This document shows positions 52,052-62,931 of a DNA stretch of 64,000 nt, one piece after another. The position numbers were made by a program, and so were the translations under genes. The number at the start of each line of letters is the position of its first letter. The first letter of the stretch is position 1. This DNA is from Schizochytrium sp. TIO01 (Eukaryota; Sar; Bigyra; Thraustochytrida; Thraustochytriidae): NCBI GenBank assembly GCA_004764695.1, contig SMSO01000032.1, positions 7,894,668-7,958,667 on the forward strand. Direction: 5' to 3'. The notes beneath the pieces were generated by a model, which ran no database searches, was not told the DNA's origin, and was given only the letters and a program-made list of their open reading frames with translations.

Positions 52052-55000
52052 ATGGAGAGATACCGGAAACGCCTACGGACCCCCTTGAGGCAGTTCGCGA
52101 AATGTGTTGCTTTTCTGACGGTACTTGTGGTAGCTGTTCTGACAGCATCAACTCGTGCTCAGGATGTTCCAGCAGAGGTTGGTGGTCCAGGGCGCGCTGT
52201 ATGGTTTCCAAATGCAGACGCGTGTGTCTCAGGTGCACTAGAAAATCCTGGATTTGGGTATGCGTTGACCGTAGAAATGTGGATCTTGGTTCCCTCAACT
52301 GCAATGGTCTCACAAGAATATGTTTTAGCTGAATTAGGCACAACCTGGAGACTGGCACTTAATACAGAAGGCCTTGTGTGGCAAGTGCAGAATGACGAAA
52401 TTACAAAAACACATGCACAAGCGCAACTCCAACTCGATGGTTGGAATCACATTGCTGCGACCTACAATGCTACTGAAATGAAAATCGTTGTAAATGGGGA
52501 GACCGTGCAAGGAGATCTGGAGCCTGCGTTTACAATACAGTCTCGCGCGGTCAGTGCAGCACCAAGCACGCCTGCAAATGGTACTTCCTGGGCTAGTTCA
52601 GGCTGCAAAGCTGTAGGAGGTGCTTTAGCAGATGGCGAAATTGTGGACTGTGTAATCCCGTTCTACAACAGAGGCAGCAAAACTAACAAATGTCTTCCTT
52701 TTAATAGTTCTGATAGCGAAGATGACCCACTCTATGATGCTTCATCTATTGAGGCCGTTGAAGGACTTACCCTTTGGTGTGCAACAGTGTCGAAATACAG
52801 AAAAGGCACATCCGATAGTTGGGGATTTTGTGATTGCCCATTTCTCGCAAATTCAAGTTTTGCAGCACGTTCTGGCCTTGTTGGGAACACTTTAACCACA
52901 CTAGGGTCACTTGGGCCGTCAGATACCAATGCAGCTGAATATTCTGGTGAATACACCAATACAAACGCAACGAATACAAGCTTCATTGTCATTAACTTAG
53001 AGGGAAACTCTCAAGTCAGCTATGCAGAACAGATACGCCAAAGCCGATCAACAGAAGATTTCGTTGTTCTCATTTCCGCTAATCAAACCTTACCCTCTCG
53101 AGATATTGTTGTACAAATGGCTGATCTAGGTGCCTTTTTTGTGCTTATCGATTGGTTCGGAGACGCTGCTGTTTATCCAGCAATTGTCAATGATGACTTG
53201 ACTTGCTTTAAGGTTCAACAGATTCAAGAAGCTTCAGGTAACTCTCTTTCTTCGAAGTATCGTTGTGCAGAAGAAGCGAGTGCGCGTTTTGGGACAGATG
53301 TTTTTGCAGGAGATGCGACCTCTCTCACAGATGAGGAGATTGACTGTTCTGCATACCCTTTTCAAACGTATGATGCTTCAAATGCCTTTGATGCAGATCG
53401 AAACTCCTCCTGGATCGTCTCTTTTACTGAGGCATCCCTAAGTGAAAACTCTATTGGACTTCTATATACGTTTACATCGGAACAGAGTCTTGCAGATGTT
53501 AACAAATACGCCCTAGTGGCACCCGCTCAAGCATCAGTTAGTGCACCGAAGAGTTGGTATCTTGAACTTCTCATCGCAGATTCTACCGGCATATATGAAG
53601 ATTGGCTTACCATCGACTCGCAGGAAAATGTAAATTGGGAAGATCATGATATCAGATGGTATAATTTAAGTCTGGCACAGTTAGGAATTGAGGTTAGTTC
53701 TAGAATTTCCTGTTTCCGCCTAACTATCACAGATGCGGATGACCAATTTAGTCAAGTTGGCTTGGCAGAATTTGGAATCTTTGCTTCAAACACATCTTCT
53801 TCGACCTCGTCAGATACTTTCTATAAGAGCGGATTGATCGATGCGTCCAGTTGGTACGCTCCTCGAGAGATGCTCTCGTCAGACCCTTTAACCATTCCTG
53901 TCTGGACAATCTCTGCCCGGGCATCTCCAGATGCAGACAAACTTCTAACTAAAGTCCGTGAGTCAGTGTCGCCTACTACTCTAGACTACTTGGTGACCAT
54001 TAACCCAGTGCAGCAATCTATATTATCTGCAACTCAAGCGCTGCCTGATCGGGGTACATTGACACTAGGACGTGGTATGATTGGAGTTATGGACAACTTC
54101 CGACTATGGAACATATCTCGAACTGCATCTGAAATCGAAGAGAGCGCCAATTTAAGTTTCGGCGTAAACGGATACGATCTTGATGGTCTAGTGATGGAAT
54201 GGACCATGGACAACATTGTTACCGGTGCGAGTACTTCTGATGTTTGCGATGTCCCCTTGGCCCTAAACGCTCAGTATATTATTTCGTCTTCGTCCAGTGC
54301 TGTCTCTACGGCAGGAGAGGTCACCAATGGCGCTTTGCTTGTACCATCCACTGCAAATATTACTGGAGGAGACATTGTAGTGTACCTCCCTACAAGTAGC
54401 AATACGAAGCTTGACATTGACCTGACTGGCTACATTCCTTCAACCTCTTCGGAATCTTACTCGATTTCCATCGTAGATCAGCCACAATATGGGTCACTTA
54501 CGCAGATAAATTTGTTATCTAATATCGCAAAGGGTGGTATTATCACTGTAGGAACCTTAGTGTATATACGAGATACATCACCCAGTGCAACCTATGATGA
54601 ATTTACCTATCGCATCAAAAATAGTGTCTCGAAAGTATATCACGAGGCTCGCGTATATGTATACTTCGAACGTCCTGCTCCGAATTCTAGTACATTGTTT
54701 ACATCAGAAGGGTCATCATTTGCTCCATTGGTACTGGCTTGGCCAGAGCCAGGATTCTCAATCTTTGGATTACCTACCTCATCGACTTATTCGTCATTTC
54801 TCTTACCCGACATTTGGACCAATTCATCAAACCATTTCTTTGTCCTTGACGATATAAATTTGAATAATAACTGCCTCATATCAAACGATGGAAGTGAAGC
54901 AGCATTTGCAGGCGTTTTTCTTATTGACATATCATCTGTAGATCGAGAGGAGAACAACGGATCCGTTGATATTTCTTTGGAAGTTAATGTGACAACCTCA

Positions 55001-58000
55001 AATGCCGAAGCAACATACTCATGGCAAAGCCTAACTGCGAGTGTAGATGTGAGTATGAATGACATTAGTCCAACTGTAACATCTCCACTTACTGTGCAGA
55101 TGACATCAACAGGAAGATTGCAGGGTGTTTTATTACAACTTGAAAGTTCTGCATCTGATGCGATCTTCCGTGTGCAGCAGTGGCCTGCATTTTCTGAAGT
55201 CATTCAAGCTGACTCTGGAAACGTACTTGAAGATACAACGGCAATCTCTGTACGTCAGTATGTTGCAACAGTCCTACGTTTCTCATCACAATATGCAACT
55301 TGCGATAGCTGTACAATATATGGTAACCCGCTTTGCAATATTGGTAAATCTTGTCAGGCTTCGTCATCTTGGAATTCTGACCAAGTTGTTGGGGAGCCCA
55401 ATGTTTACCCCGAAACAAGCGATAATACACTAGGCTGGAAACCCCGAAGAGAGAACGGAGGGAGTGAGTTCTTGGAGTTAGAACTAGAAGAGGCTGTCTA
55501 TATATCTAGTGTGGACATTTTCGAAGTTTTCAACCCTGGAGCAGTTTCAAGTATTAAAATTGCTAGCACATATAAAGATAGCAACTCTACTTGCTATCGT
55601 GATGATTCAACTGGTCAAAATATTTGTGAGGAACTGACATCATGGACCACTCTCTGGTCACAGGAAGAAAGTGTAGTCGAGACACTAAGTGCTGGTCTTA
55701 AGGCTCGCATTTTCGGGCCAGACATCTGCCCAGGTAAATTCGCCTCACGCTATGTACGAATTGAGCTCAATACAACCTGGATTCCGGGATGGCATGTCCT
55801 CGATTCAGTTCGTGTCACAGGCACCTCGATCTTATCACCAGGTCTCATCACTGCCTCAAATGGTACAGTTCTTATTCGTCCAATTGCAGGTATATTTGCG
55901 TCAGATAATTTAGAATTCACAGCGTCTGATTGCCAACTCACCTCATCGAGTGGGTTGGTAAAGATCGAACAAGATGTTCCCGTCTCAAGTGTGCCCAGAT
56001 CCACCTCAGATGTTTTCTCTCAGCGCCCTCAAATCTTGATTTCTAGAGGTGTGAATCGCACGGCTCTTGTGAACAGCATCCAATTTGATTGGGATTTTCT
56101 TTTTTCTGATGTTCTTTCGCGTCTAAGCGGCACCAGTATAAAAACTCCATCATCATTAGTGCTCACTATGCATACACAAAATTCATCGATTGTGTCGCAA
56201 GTCACTCCCTCCAATGCATCAAATACAAGTGTTGTCTTAGAGCTTAGTACCGGCCTTGAGCCATCATCCATATCGACCGGGGAAGTATCTACAATACTCA
56301 TTATGGCCACATTTCAAGGTTTCACCTATGAAGAGGAAATTAGAAATGTCACATACCGAGTTAAAGCTAATCTCACTCTAGATTGTTATCAATCATATAA
56401 TGATAGTGGTGACTCTGAGGGGAGATGTGCTGAAAACCGTGAACTCTTACCCGGCGAATGTGTTAGCTCATATGATTCCAGTAAAGACATCACGACGCGG
56501 AAGTGTACTTGCTATGATGACGCCTCATTTTCTCGTCTCATCGCTGGTGAAGCATGCGAGTACACCATGTGGGAAACATGTAATGGCCGCGGAGCTCCGT
56601 ATCTTGATACGTCTACTAATGAAGCGCGTTGCCTGTGCTTCAACGAATCAAATTTTGGCGGCCAATATTGCGACAAGCGTGCTGGGCCCGTGGCCTCCCT
56701 CGAAGACCTCGTCGCTGAAGTGGAAGCTATGGGTGAAGAAATCCTAGCTCTAGTGGATCTCGATGATCTTGAGGTTGTAGTGGATGAACCTATGGTCATG
56801 CTTGCAATTCCTCAGAACAATACTAATTCTTCAGAAACAGCCAGACGCCTCATAGCTGAGGTTGATGCAGATAACCATGCTCCATACCGGTATTTGAGTG
56901 ATAGTTCAAACACAACATATGTGGTTCTGGCATCGTTTAATCTGACTGAGCAAATGGATGCTACTGACACCTGCAACAATCACGGAACGCCCACCTCAGC
57001 AGGTGATTGTGTTTGCAGTGGGTTTTATGAACAACCTGACTGCTTCTCGGAAGCTCAGTGTGACCCAGGCCAATATATTGTTCGTGTACAAAATCCGGAA
57101 TGGACAAATACTTCTGATGATTCAGTCGCAGAAGAAATTGGAGAATGTGTGGACTGTGAACCAGGATACTACTGTGACAGTAGAGTGCGAACAGAATGCC
57201 CTGCTGGTACATTTGCGCATGAATCTGGGATGTATGAATGCCGTGACCAGTGTGTTAACCAAGGATACTATATGGAGGCAAACGAAAGTGCAATTAATGG
57301 TATTCAATGCACTATTTGTCCCAGTGGTACCTACTGTGATGGGCAAAATATGACTTTGTGCCCCACAGGACAATTTTCACCGCAAGAGGGGCTTACTCAG
57401 TGCATCTCATGCAACAAAATTAGCTCAGCCATGTACGCTGATGAAGTTGGATCTATAGCCTGCAAATCATGTCCTGCAAACACCCAGCGCATCAACTCTG
57501 ATGGTATTAACATTACAGAGTGTGTTTGTGAAGCACTGTACTGGAATGGTCTGAAGGACAATCCCACCAAGACGGGAGTTCCGTGTTACACATGCCCAGA
57601 TAATGCAGTTTGTCTTGGTAATACAAACAAGGCTGATGATGATGCCTCTCCGCCATACACGAATGTCTCGCCGTACCCTTTGTCAGGATTCTGGGGCGAC
57701 CCTGATGCCCCTAGTGAGTTTTTTGCTTGCGATGATGAAGATTCTTGCATCGGAACTTCAGAGTTTCTCTGCTCAAATAGTACAGAAGGAGTGTTTTGCT
57801 TCCAATGTAGAGATGGTTGGTACAGTATTGGACAATGTCATGAATGTCCAGGCGGTGGTGGAACTGCTGTGGACGCAATCTTTGTGATTTTCTGCTGGGG
57901 AGGCGTGATTTCAGCGTGGGTTCTTATCAACATTTTATCCAATGAGGTCCGTGCTCTAGATCTTATTTTGCTATACACGCAGGTTGTCGGCATTGTCCAA

Positions 58001-61000
58001 GGCTTTGATTTGGATTGGCCAAATCCAGTCGATCTTTTGAACACGCCTTTTGATATTACAGGTTTTGAGGTTGATTTTTTTGCGCCCAATTGCTGGTGGC
58101 GAAGCTGGAATTTTGTCAATCGTTTTGTTTTGCAGTTTCTTCTACCATTCATTTACGCCATTTTTCAAGCATGTATTGTATATCTTGGGTGGCTACATGT
58201 CAAATTTGTTCAACATCGAAATGGTCGCTCAAAGAGCTCAAAGGAGCCTGCTCCTGGTGATGCCCAATCGCAAGTATCATCACAATCAACTGCACAGACA
58301 ATTCTTGACGAAGCAGAAATGGATCAGACTATTCGTAGGCGTTGTGGTATGATTAGTGCAGCCATACGTCGAATCATTTTATTTTTCGATCTCCCGGATA
58401 CAAAGGAGGACCTTGAAAAGCTAAAAAACAAATCGATTGGCCTTACCTTCAACTTTTGCCTGATTGTGTATCCGTCACTGGTGGTCATTCTGTTAGAGCC
58501 TTTATCATGCATCGAGCTTGCAAATGGTCAAGTTGTGATGCAAGCTTCACCTGATATTGTATGCTGGGAAGGTAAACACATTTATTCCTTAGTTGTTTGG
58601 AGTGCTGTGGGCATTGTATTATACATCATAGGAATTCCAGTCTTACAATTCTACATTTTGACTATTGCTGAGACCAAGGATCTCAAAGCGGATCCGAAGT
58701 TTTTGGAACGATTTGGCTGGATGTATAACGATTTTCGTCAAGAAGTATATAAATGGGAGTGCCTTATGACATTTCGTCGATTTGCGTTTGCAGTTGTGCT
58801 TATTGCTGCAGCTGGAGAGGGATATATTCAGGCAGTAATTGGTTGTCTTGTTATTGTCTGGTGCTTTGCTTTACATGTCATGTACCAACCATTTCTTTCG
58901 CGTCGACTCAATATTATGGACCAGGCGAGTTTGTTTGGATCATTTCTTTACATATTTTTCGGGGTAGTCTTTACTGCGTATGGTCAGGAATCAGATGAAC
59001 TATTGAACGCTCTGGCATCGTCTGCTTCAAGCAACTCTACAGACTCCACTGCTTCTGCATTTGATGCAGTGACGACATCAGTGTTAGCCTGGTTTCTCAT
59101 GCTTGTAACATTGGGTGTCATCATTCTGGGTATTGTGATCTGCTACCTCGACGGTCGCGATTATCTTCGAGTTGTTAAAGCTGAGGCTCATTTGCTTGTG
59201 CGAGGACAGACAGAGACAGTATCGCTTGTTCGTACTGTACGTCACCAAGCTGCAACTCGTTCTGTTGCGGATATTATGAGTCTTCTCGGTCATCTGAGTC
59301 TAGCACAGCTGCATCGTAATATGTCGCCTATTTCAATGAAATCTCCTAGTTCTGGGAAACTCTCGAAAATTCTAAAACGATCTTCTACCCGAGGTAGTAA
59401 GAGCGAAAATGAGAGCTCTTCCTCTATAAGTGAACGAGTTGTGCGCTTGCAATCTGCGAAGTTATCGAATGCTTCCTCTACAACATCTTTCCCAGCAGGT
59501 TCTCAACCTGCATCTTTGAAGGACGCAGCAGCTAATTCACTCAGTCTGGATCTAGACAGTTTGAGTAACTTCGCAATTGCTGATCGTGGTGGCCTCGATG
59601 CTACCATATCTGAGAAATCTTTGAAAAGTATGCAAGAAATGCCCCAGAGCGGGGTGTCACAAGATAGCATTGATCTTGAGTCACAAGATGGCCTTTTCGT
59701 TGCCGTTCCACCACAGCAACAGGTAGTTGTGCGCCATTCAGTGCGCAACTACTTTGGCGAATCTCCCGCAACACCCCGATCGGAGGCTTCAATCCATGCC
59801 TCATTCCGTGATTGGTGCAACACAAATTGTTGGCCTGTACTTTCTTCACTATGTGCGCCACGATGGAGGTCAAATCATTCCCCAATAATCGCAGACCCAG
59901 GACAGAGCAACTTATTTGCTGCTATTGATTCTGATGGCTCGGGCACAATTAACCGCGAGGAGCTGCAGAATTTTATTACAAACGAACTGCAGATGGATGG
60001 CGAAGCTTACCGTGTTCAGCTTGATAATCTTTTCGCTGAATATGATGTGGACCAAACTGGGACCTTGGATAAGCATGAATTTGCTCGTCTTATCAATGAA
60101 AATGTAGCTGATTTGCGACGCTCAGAACTGAAAAATGCTATCAAATCCAAGTATCTCATACATTGGGTTTTGTCTGATCAATGTTCACCTTTGCAAACAA
60201 CCTTGTTTTTCGAGCTGGATGCCATGTCACGTGATGTGATTAAACCTGATGGCCCTGTATCTGTTTATCGTGGATCTACCATGGCTCGTTTCTATCGCAA
60301 GCTGATTCGGGTGTTTCCATTCTTGCTTGATTGGCTCATGGTTGCAGATCAGGAAGATCTGCAGGTCCTTTGTCGAATGCTCAAGCAATGGCAAGAAACA
60401 TCTGACTTTGTGTCGAGGCGTGGTACACTCAGTCGCGTTATTTTACCCCAGTATCAAGCTCCATTCGCATTTTGGATGATTAATCGAGCCACGGAGGATG
60501 ACCGCCTAATTTTTCAGGCCGTAATGACGAGTATTATTTCTGCATCGAGCTCACGGCTCCCTGTTTACGAGCGCTTTCGAGGAAATGGTGGGAGACCTGA
60601 ACAAGCGATTCGAGCCTCGGTACTCTCTTCCAATAATAATGCTTCGGAGGCAATGCGTGAAAAGAGAAAACGTGAACAAGCACGCGAAGCAGCTGCTGCA
60701 CGCGGTATTCAGCGCTTCTATCGCATTTACAAAAAGCGTTGCGCATTGAAGGCTGCAATTGCGGCTGCCACGCAAGATCATGGGGCCCGTGGAAGTCATG
60801 TCACATCGGTGACAGGCATGGTAGATAGTGAGCATGATAGACGAGAAACAATGCTGAGTGACTCAGAGGACAGCGATGCGTCGACTCTCCATGATGACGG
60901 TGATAGTGATGACCAAGGTTTCCATGACGCTTTTCAAAACCTCGGTTCATATGATAGCAGCGGCGATGAGGACGACGACGAAGAGAGCCTTCCCAGCTTA

Positions 61001-61006
61001 CTGTAA
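52052..61006 (+). CDS. Giant chimeric membrane receptor, LamG/FN2/discoidin/GCC2-3/TM/EF-hand
   Basis: 2984 residues from ATG 52052, one exon. N-terminal signal or TM segment (13-35); LamG-like fold (about 38-160); fibronectin type II-like (about 200-262, with LWCATV and WGFC); discoidin-like (about 434-579); second LamG-like fold ending DNFRLWNISRTASEI (about 590-700); cadherin-like segment (about 776-873); second discoidin-like domain (about 1130-1260); EGF-like Cys clusters (about 1443-1670); ephrin-receptor/GCC2-GCC3-type Cys repeats (about 1676-1935, CPSGTYCDGQ, CPAGTFAHES). About eight TM helices follow between 1936 and 2366, then a Ser-rich cytosolic stretch, two EF-hands (about 2617-2683, DSDGSGTINREE and DVDQTGTLDKHE, canonical Ca2+ ligands), an IQ-like helix (about 2881-2898) and an acidic end. 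Probably a plasma-membrane adhesion sensor or channel-like receptor with Ca2+ response. Ligand unknown. Confidence 0.88.
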   Translation: MERYRKRLRTPLRQFAKCVAFLTVLVVAVLTASTRAQDVPAEVGGPGRAVWFPNADACVSGALENPGFGYALTVEMWILVPSTAMVSQEYVLAELGTTWRLALNTEGLVWQVQNDEITKTHAQAQLQLDGWNHIAATYNATEMKIVVNGETVQGDLEPAFTIQSRAVSAAPSTPANGTSWASSGCKAVGGALADGEIVDCVIPFYNRGSKTNKCLPFNSSDSEDDPLYDASSIEAVEGLTLWCATVSKYRKGTSDSWGFCDCPFLANSSFAARSGLVGNTLTTLGSLGPSDTNAAEYSGEYTNTNATNTSFIVINLEGNSQVSYAEQIRQSRSTEDFVVLISANQTLPSRDIVVQMADLGAFFVLIDWFGDAAVYPAIVNDDLTCFKVQQIQEASGNSLSSKYRCAEEASARFGTDVFAGDATSLTDEEIDCSAYPFQTYDASNAFDADRNSSWIVSFTEASLSENSIGLLYTFTSEQSLADVNKYALVAPAQASVSAPKSWYLELLIADSTGIYEDWLTIDSQENVNWEDHDIRWYNLSLAQLGIEVSSRISCFRLTITDADDQFSQVGLAEFGIFASNTSSSTSSDTFYKSGLIDASSWYAPREMLSSDPLTIPVWTISARASPDADKLLTKVRESVSPTTLDYLVTINPVQQSILSATQALPDRGTLTLGRGMIGVMDNFRLWNISRTASEIEESANLSFGVNGYDLDGLVMEWTMDNIVTGASTSDVCDVPLALNAQYIISSSSSAVSTAGEVTNGALLVPSTANITGGDIVVYLPTSSNTKLDIDLTGYIPSTSSESYSISIVDQPQYGSLTQINLLSNIAKGGIITVGTLVYIRDTSPSATYDEFTYRIKNSVSKVYHEARVYVYFERPAPNSSTLFTSEGSSFAPLVLAWPEPGFSIFGLPTSSTYSSFLLPDIWTNSSNHFFVLDDINLNNNCLISNDGSEAAFAGVFLIDISSVDREENNGSVDISLEVNVTTSNAEATYSWQSLTASVDVSMNDISPTVTSPLTVQMTSTGRLQGVLLQLESSASDAIFRVQQWPAFSEVIQADSGNVLEDTTAISVRQYVATVLRFSSQYATCDSCTIYGNPLCNIGKSCQASSSWNSDQVVGEPNVYPETSDNTLGWKPRRENGGSEFLELELEEAVYISSVDIFEVFNPGAVSSIKIASTYKDSNSTCYRDDSTGQNICEELTSWTTLWSQEESVVETLSAGLKARIFGPDICPGKFASRYVRIELNTTWIPGWHVLDSVRVTGTSILSPGLITASNGTVLIRPIAGIFASDNLEFTASDCQLTSSSGLVKIEQDVPVSSVPRSTSDVFSQRPQILISRGVNRTALVNSIQFDWDFLFSDVLSRLSGTSIKTPSSLVLTMHTQNSSIVSQVTPSNASNTSVVLELSTGLEPSSISTGEVSTILIMATFQGFTYEEEIRNVTYRVKANLTLDCYQSYNDSGDSEGRCAENRELLPGECVSSYDSSKDITTRKCTCYDDASFSRLIAGEACEYTMWETCNGRGAPYLDTSTNEARCLCFNESNFGGQYCDKRAGPVASLEDLVAEVEAMGEEILALVDLDDLEVVVDEPMVMLAIPQNNTNSSETARRLIAEVDADNHAPYRYLSDSSNTTYVVLASFNLTEQMDATDTCNNHGTPTSAGDCVCSGFYEQPDCFSEAQCDPGQYIVRVQNPEWTNTSDDSVAEEIGECVDCEPGYYCDSRVRTECPAGTFAHESGMYECRDQCVNQGYYMEANESAINGIQCTICPSGTYCDGQNMTLCPTGQFSPQEGLTQCISCNKISSAMYADEVGSIACKSCPANTQRINSDGINITECVCEALYWNGLKDNPTKTGVPCYTCPDNAVCLGNTNKADDDASPPYTNVSPYPLSGFWGDPDAPSEFFACDDEDSCIGTSEFLCSNSTEGVFCFQCRDGWYSIGQCHECPGGGGTAVDAIFVIFCWGGVISAWVLINILSNEVRALDLILLYTQVVGIVQGFDLDWPNPVDLLNTPFDITGFEVDFFAPNCWWRSWNFVNRFVLQFLLPFIYAIFQACIVYLGWLHVKFVQHRNGRSKSSKEPAPGDAQSQVSSQSTAQTILDEAEMDQTIRRRCGMISAAIRRIILFFDLPDTKEDLEKLKNKSIGLTFNFCLIVYPSLVVILLEPLSCIELANGQVVMQASPDIVCWEGKHIYSLVVWSAVGIVLYIIGIPVLQFYILTIAETKDLKADPKFLERFGWMYNDFRQEVYKWECLMTFRRFAFAVVLIAAAGEGYIQAVIGCLVIVWCFALHVMYQPFLSRRLNIMDQASLFGSFLYIFFGVVFTAYGQESDELLNALASSASSNSTDSTASAFDAVTTSVLAWFLMLVTLGVIILGIVICYLDGRDYLRVVKAEAHLLVRGQTETVSLVRTVRHQAATRSVADIMSLLGHLSLAQLHRNMSPISMKSPSSGKLSKILKRSSTRGSKSENESSSSISERVVRLQSAKLSNASSTTSFPAGSQPASLKDAAANSLSLDLDSLSNFAIADRGGLDATISEKSLKSMQEMPQSGVSQDSIDLESQDGLFVAVPPQQQVVVRHSVRNYFGESPATPRSEASIHASFRDWCNTNCWPVLSSLCAPRWRSNHSPIIADPGQSNLFAAIDSDGSGTINREELQNFITNELQMDGEAYRVQLDNLFAEYDVDQTGTLDKHEFARLINENVADLRRSELKNAIKSKYLIHWVLSDQCSPLQTTLFFELDAMSRDVIKPDGPVSVYRGSTMARFYRKLIRVFPFLLDWLMVADQEDLQVLCRMLKQWQETSDFVSRRGTLSRVILPQYQAPFAFWMINRATEDDRLIFQAVMTSIISASSSRLPVYERFRGNGGRPEQAIRASVLSSNNNASEAMREKRKREQAREAAAARGIQRFYRIYKKRCALKAAIAAATQDHGARGSHVTSVTGMVDSEHDRRETMLSDSEDSDASTLHDDGDSDDQGFHDAFQNLGSYDSSGDEDDDEESLPSLL

Positions 61007-61093
61007 AAACTAAAAGCGAAATACAAGTGTAATATATTTAATTTTCGTTTATTGCTTTTTCTTAGTATTCAAGATGATTCTTAAGCTTCAACA

Positions 61094-62074
61094 TCATTTT
61101 GCAGCCGTTGCTGCAGTGGCACTTGCAAGTTTTTCTTTGCGTGCATACTCTTTTTCGGCTTTCTTTCGAAGGGCTTGAATATCTTTGTAACGTTGCTGAG
61201 CCTTTTCACGTTCCTTAACAGCTGCACGACGCTGTTTCGTTGCATCAGCTCGAGAGGACCTCGCTTTTGCGAGACTGCTTGATGCATACTCCATGGCTTG
61301 ATCTGCCTCTGCACGTGCATCTACTGCTTCTTGTCGCTCGCGCTTGACATTTTCACGAGCCTCCTCGCAAGCCGCCCTTGCATTTTCTGCTTCGACACGC
61401 GCATTTTCATATGGCTTGTGTGCTTTGTTGGCAGCAAAGCGTGCACCTTTGGCCAATTGGATTAAAGGCGCTTGTTTTCGCAAAAGAGCTTCTTGGGTAA
61501 TTTTGGCTTTTTGCAAAGGAAGCGGGTCCTCCTGGTGCAGAGTAGCAATTTGATGTTTTGCCTTTGAAGACTCCACTTGGCCGTACTGTTCTGGATCTTC
61601 CGCAATTGATTCGAGACGCTCAATTTCATCTAGTTTGGCTTGCTCTTGAGCCTTAATGGTCTCAAGGCCAGCTTTAATTTCGTCATTGAGGGCTTCAAGC
61701 TCGGCTTCCTTTTCTGCGGCATCTGCCTCAGCTTTAGCAAAAGCTTCTTCGTTACGTTTTGCTTCTTCTTCAGCAACTTTCAGTTCTTCTAGTTTCTCCT
61801 TTAACTCGGCATCAGCTTCCTCAGCTTCTCTTTCTTCTTTCTGCGCAATTTTATTTGCTTCGTCCGCCGCCTTGGCAGCCTCTGCGGCTTTCTCTTCAAG
61901 GTCCAAAGTTTTAGCCTCCAGATCTAGCACCGCTTCTTCACGTTCAAGTGCCATCATTTCAGCATCTCGAGCTGCGTTTTCCTCCTCAACTACGCGATCC
62001 ACGTCGTTCACATCAAAATCATAATATGGCCGTCCCAGTAGGTTTGACCAGAGCTTGGTGACGAGCCCCGACAT
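61094..62074 (-). CDS. Long coiled-coil protein, function unknown
   Basis: 326 residues from ATG at 62074 (minus). After an N-terminal amphipathic/hydrophobic segment (MSGLVTKLWSNLLGRPYYDF), residues 30-160 and 210-320 are Ala/Glu/Lys-rich with heptad periodicity typical of coiled coils. A short break around 165-205 contains DPEQYGQVESSKAKHQ and a Pro-containing DPLPLQK. No catalytic motif was seen. It could be a structural, tethering or cytoskeletal-scaffold protein, but no family was recognised. It converges with the receptor gene, 87 bp apart, and is divergent from the WD40 gene. Confidence 0.75.
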   Translation of the reverse strand: MSGLVTKLWSNLLGRPYYDFDVNDVDRVVEEENAARDAEMMALEREEAVLDLEAKTLDLEEKAAEAAKAADEANKIAQKEEREAEEADAELKEKLEELKVAEEEAKRNEEAFAKAEADAAEKEAELEALNDEIKAGLETIKAQEQAKLDEIERLESIAEDPEQYGQVESSKAKHQIATLHQEDPLPLQKAKITQEALLRKQAPLIQLAKGARFAANKAHKPYENARVEAENARAACEEARENVKRERQEAVDARAEADQAMEYASSSLAKARSSRADATKQRRAAVKEREKAQQRYKDIQALRKKAEKEYARKEKLASATAATAAK

Positions 62075-62931
62075 CGAGACCCTCCCACGTTTGCTCTTTG
62101 CCCCAAGCTCCAAAGCTCTTCTTCTGCTGAAGTTCAAGAATAGGTAAAGATGTTGCTACTATGTCTGCATCCGCACGCTATGATTGCTTTGCAAAACTGA
62201 GCTGCGGAACTGCAAGGCAGTACTAGGGTCTCAAGTCACGCACTGAATAGATATCTACGTATCAGTACCTACCCTCCCTATTTCTACCTCTCACTAGTAT
62301 GTATTTACTATTACGATTTGCACGCGCGTTGCAATTGGAACTAGAACCTCCTTACTGAAAACCAATAAAGCCCGTACCTACTATGCACCATTTCGAGCAG
62401 CCAATCAAGCTCACTGCTCTCGAGGTGAGCCACCATTTAGATGCCTGCAGAACCAAAGGTGTCGGAGCATCTCTTTGAAAACTGGGTTTGGTGGATTATC
62501 TATTGATTGCAAAACCAGGATTGGGGATCGTCAGGAAAGGTACGAGCACTTTTTAGTACAAAAAGAACACCTACTAAGATACCGAGGTAGTGTTTTAGGT
62601 ATGAAACTCTAGCGAGAGAAACATAAACAGAGCTTTCAACGGCTATTATTATTTTGAGAGCTGATTTATTATTGTAGCAGTCTTTTCATAAAAAGTTGAA
62701 GGGACGAAAATGCACGGGCAAAATACCCCAACTTTCAATATATGGTCGAGAATAGAAAAACATAGCGTTGCTGTTTGCTTGCTCCTGGCAGGATTGGAGT
62801 TTAAGACCGCTGGTACAAGGCGGGCACCCTTGAATGCCTAGGCAAGAGGTGGTTCCTAAAGTTTTGCAAAACATTTACGTCAGTTGAGGCTAAGTTGCCT
62901 GATTTTTTGGCTGTATGCGGAAATCTCTAGA
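62075..62931. other. Bidirectional promoter region, coiled-coil and WD40 genes
   Basis: 857 bp between divergent starts. Includes TACCTACCC and TACCTACTATG motifs near 62267 and 62373. No gene seen. Confidence 0.6.
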
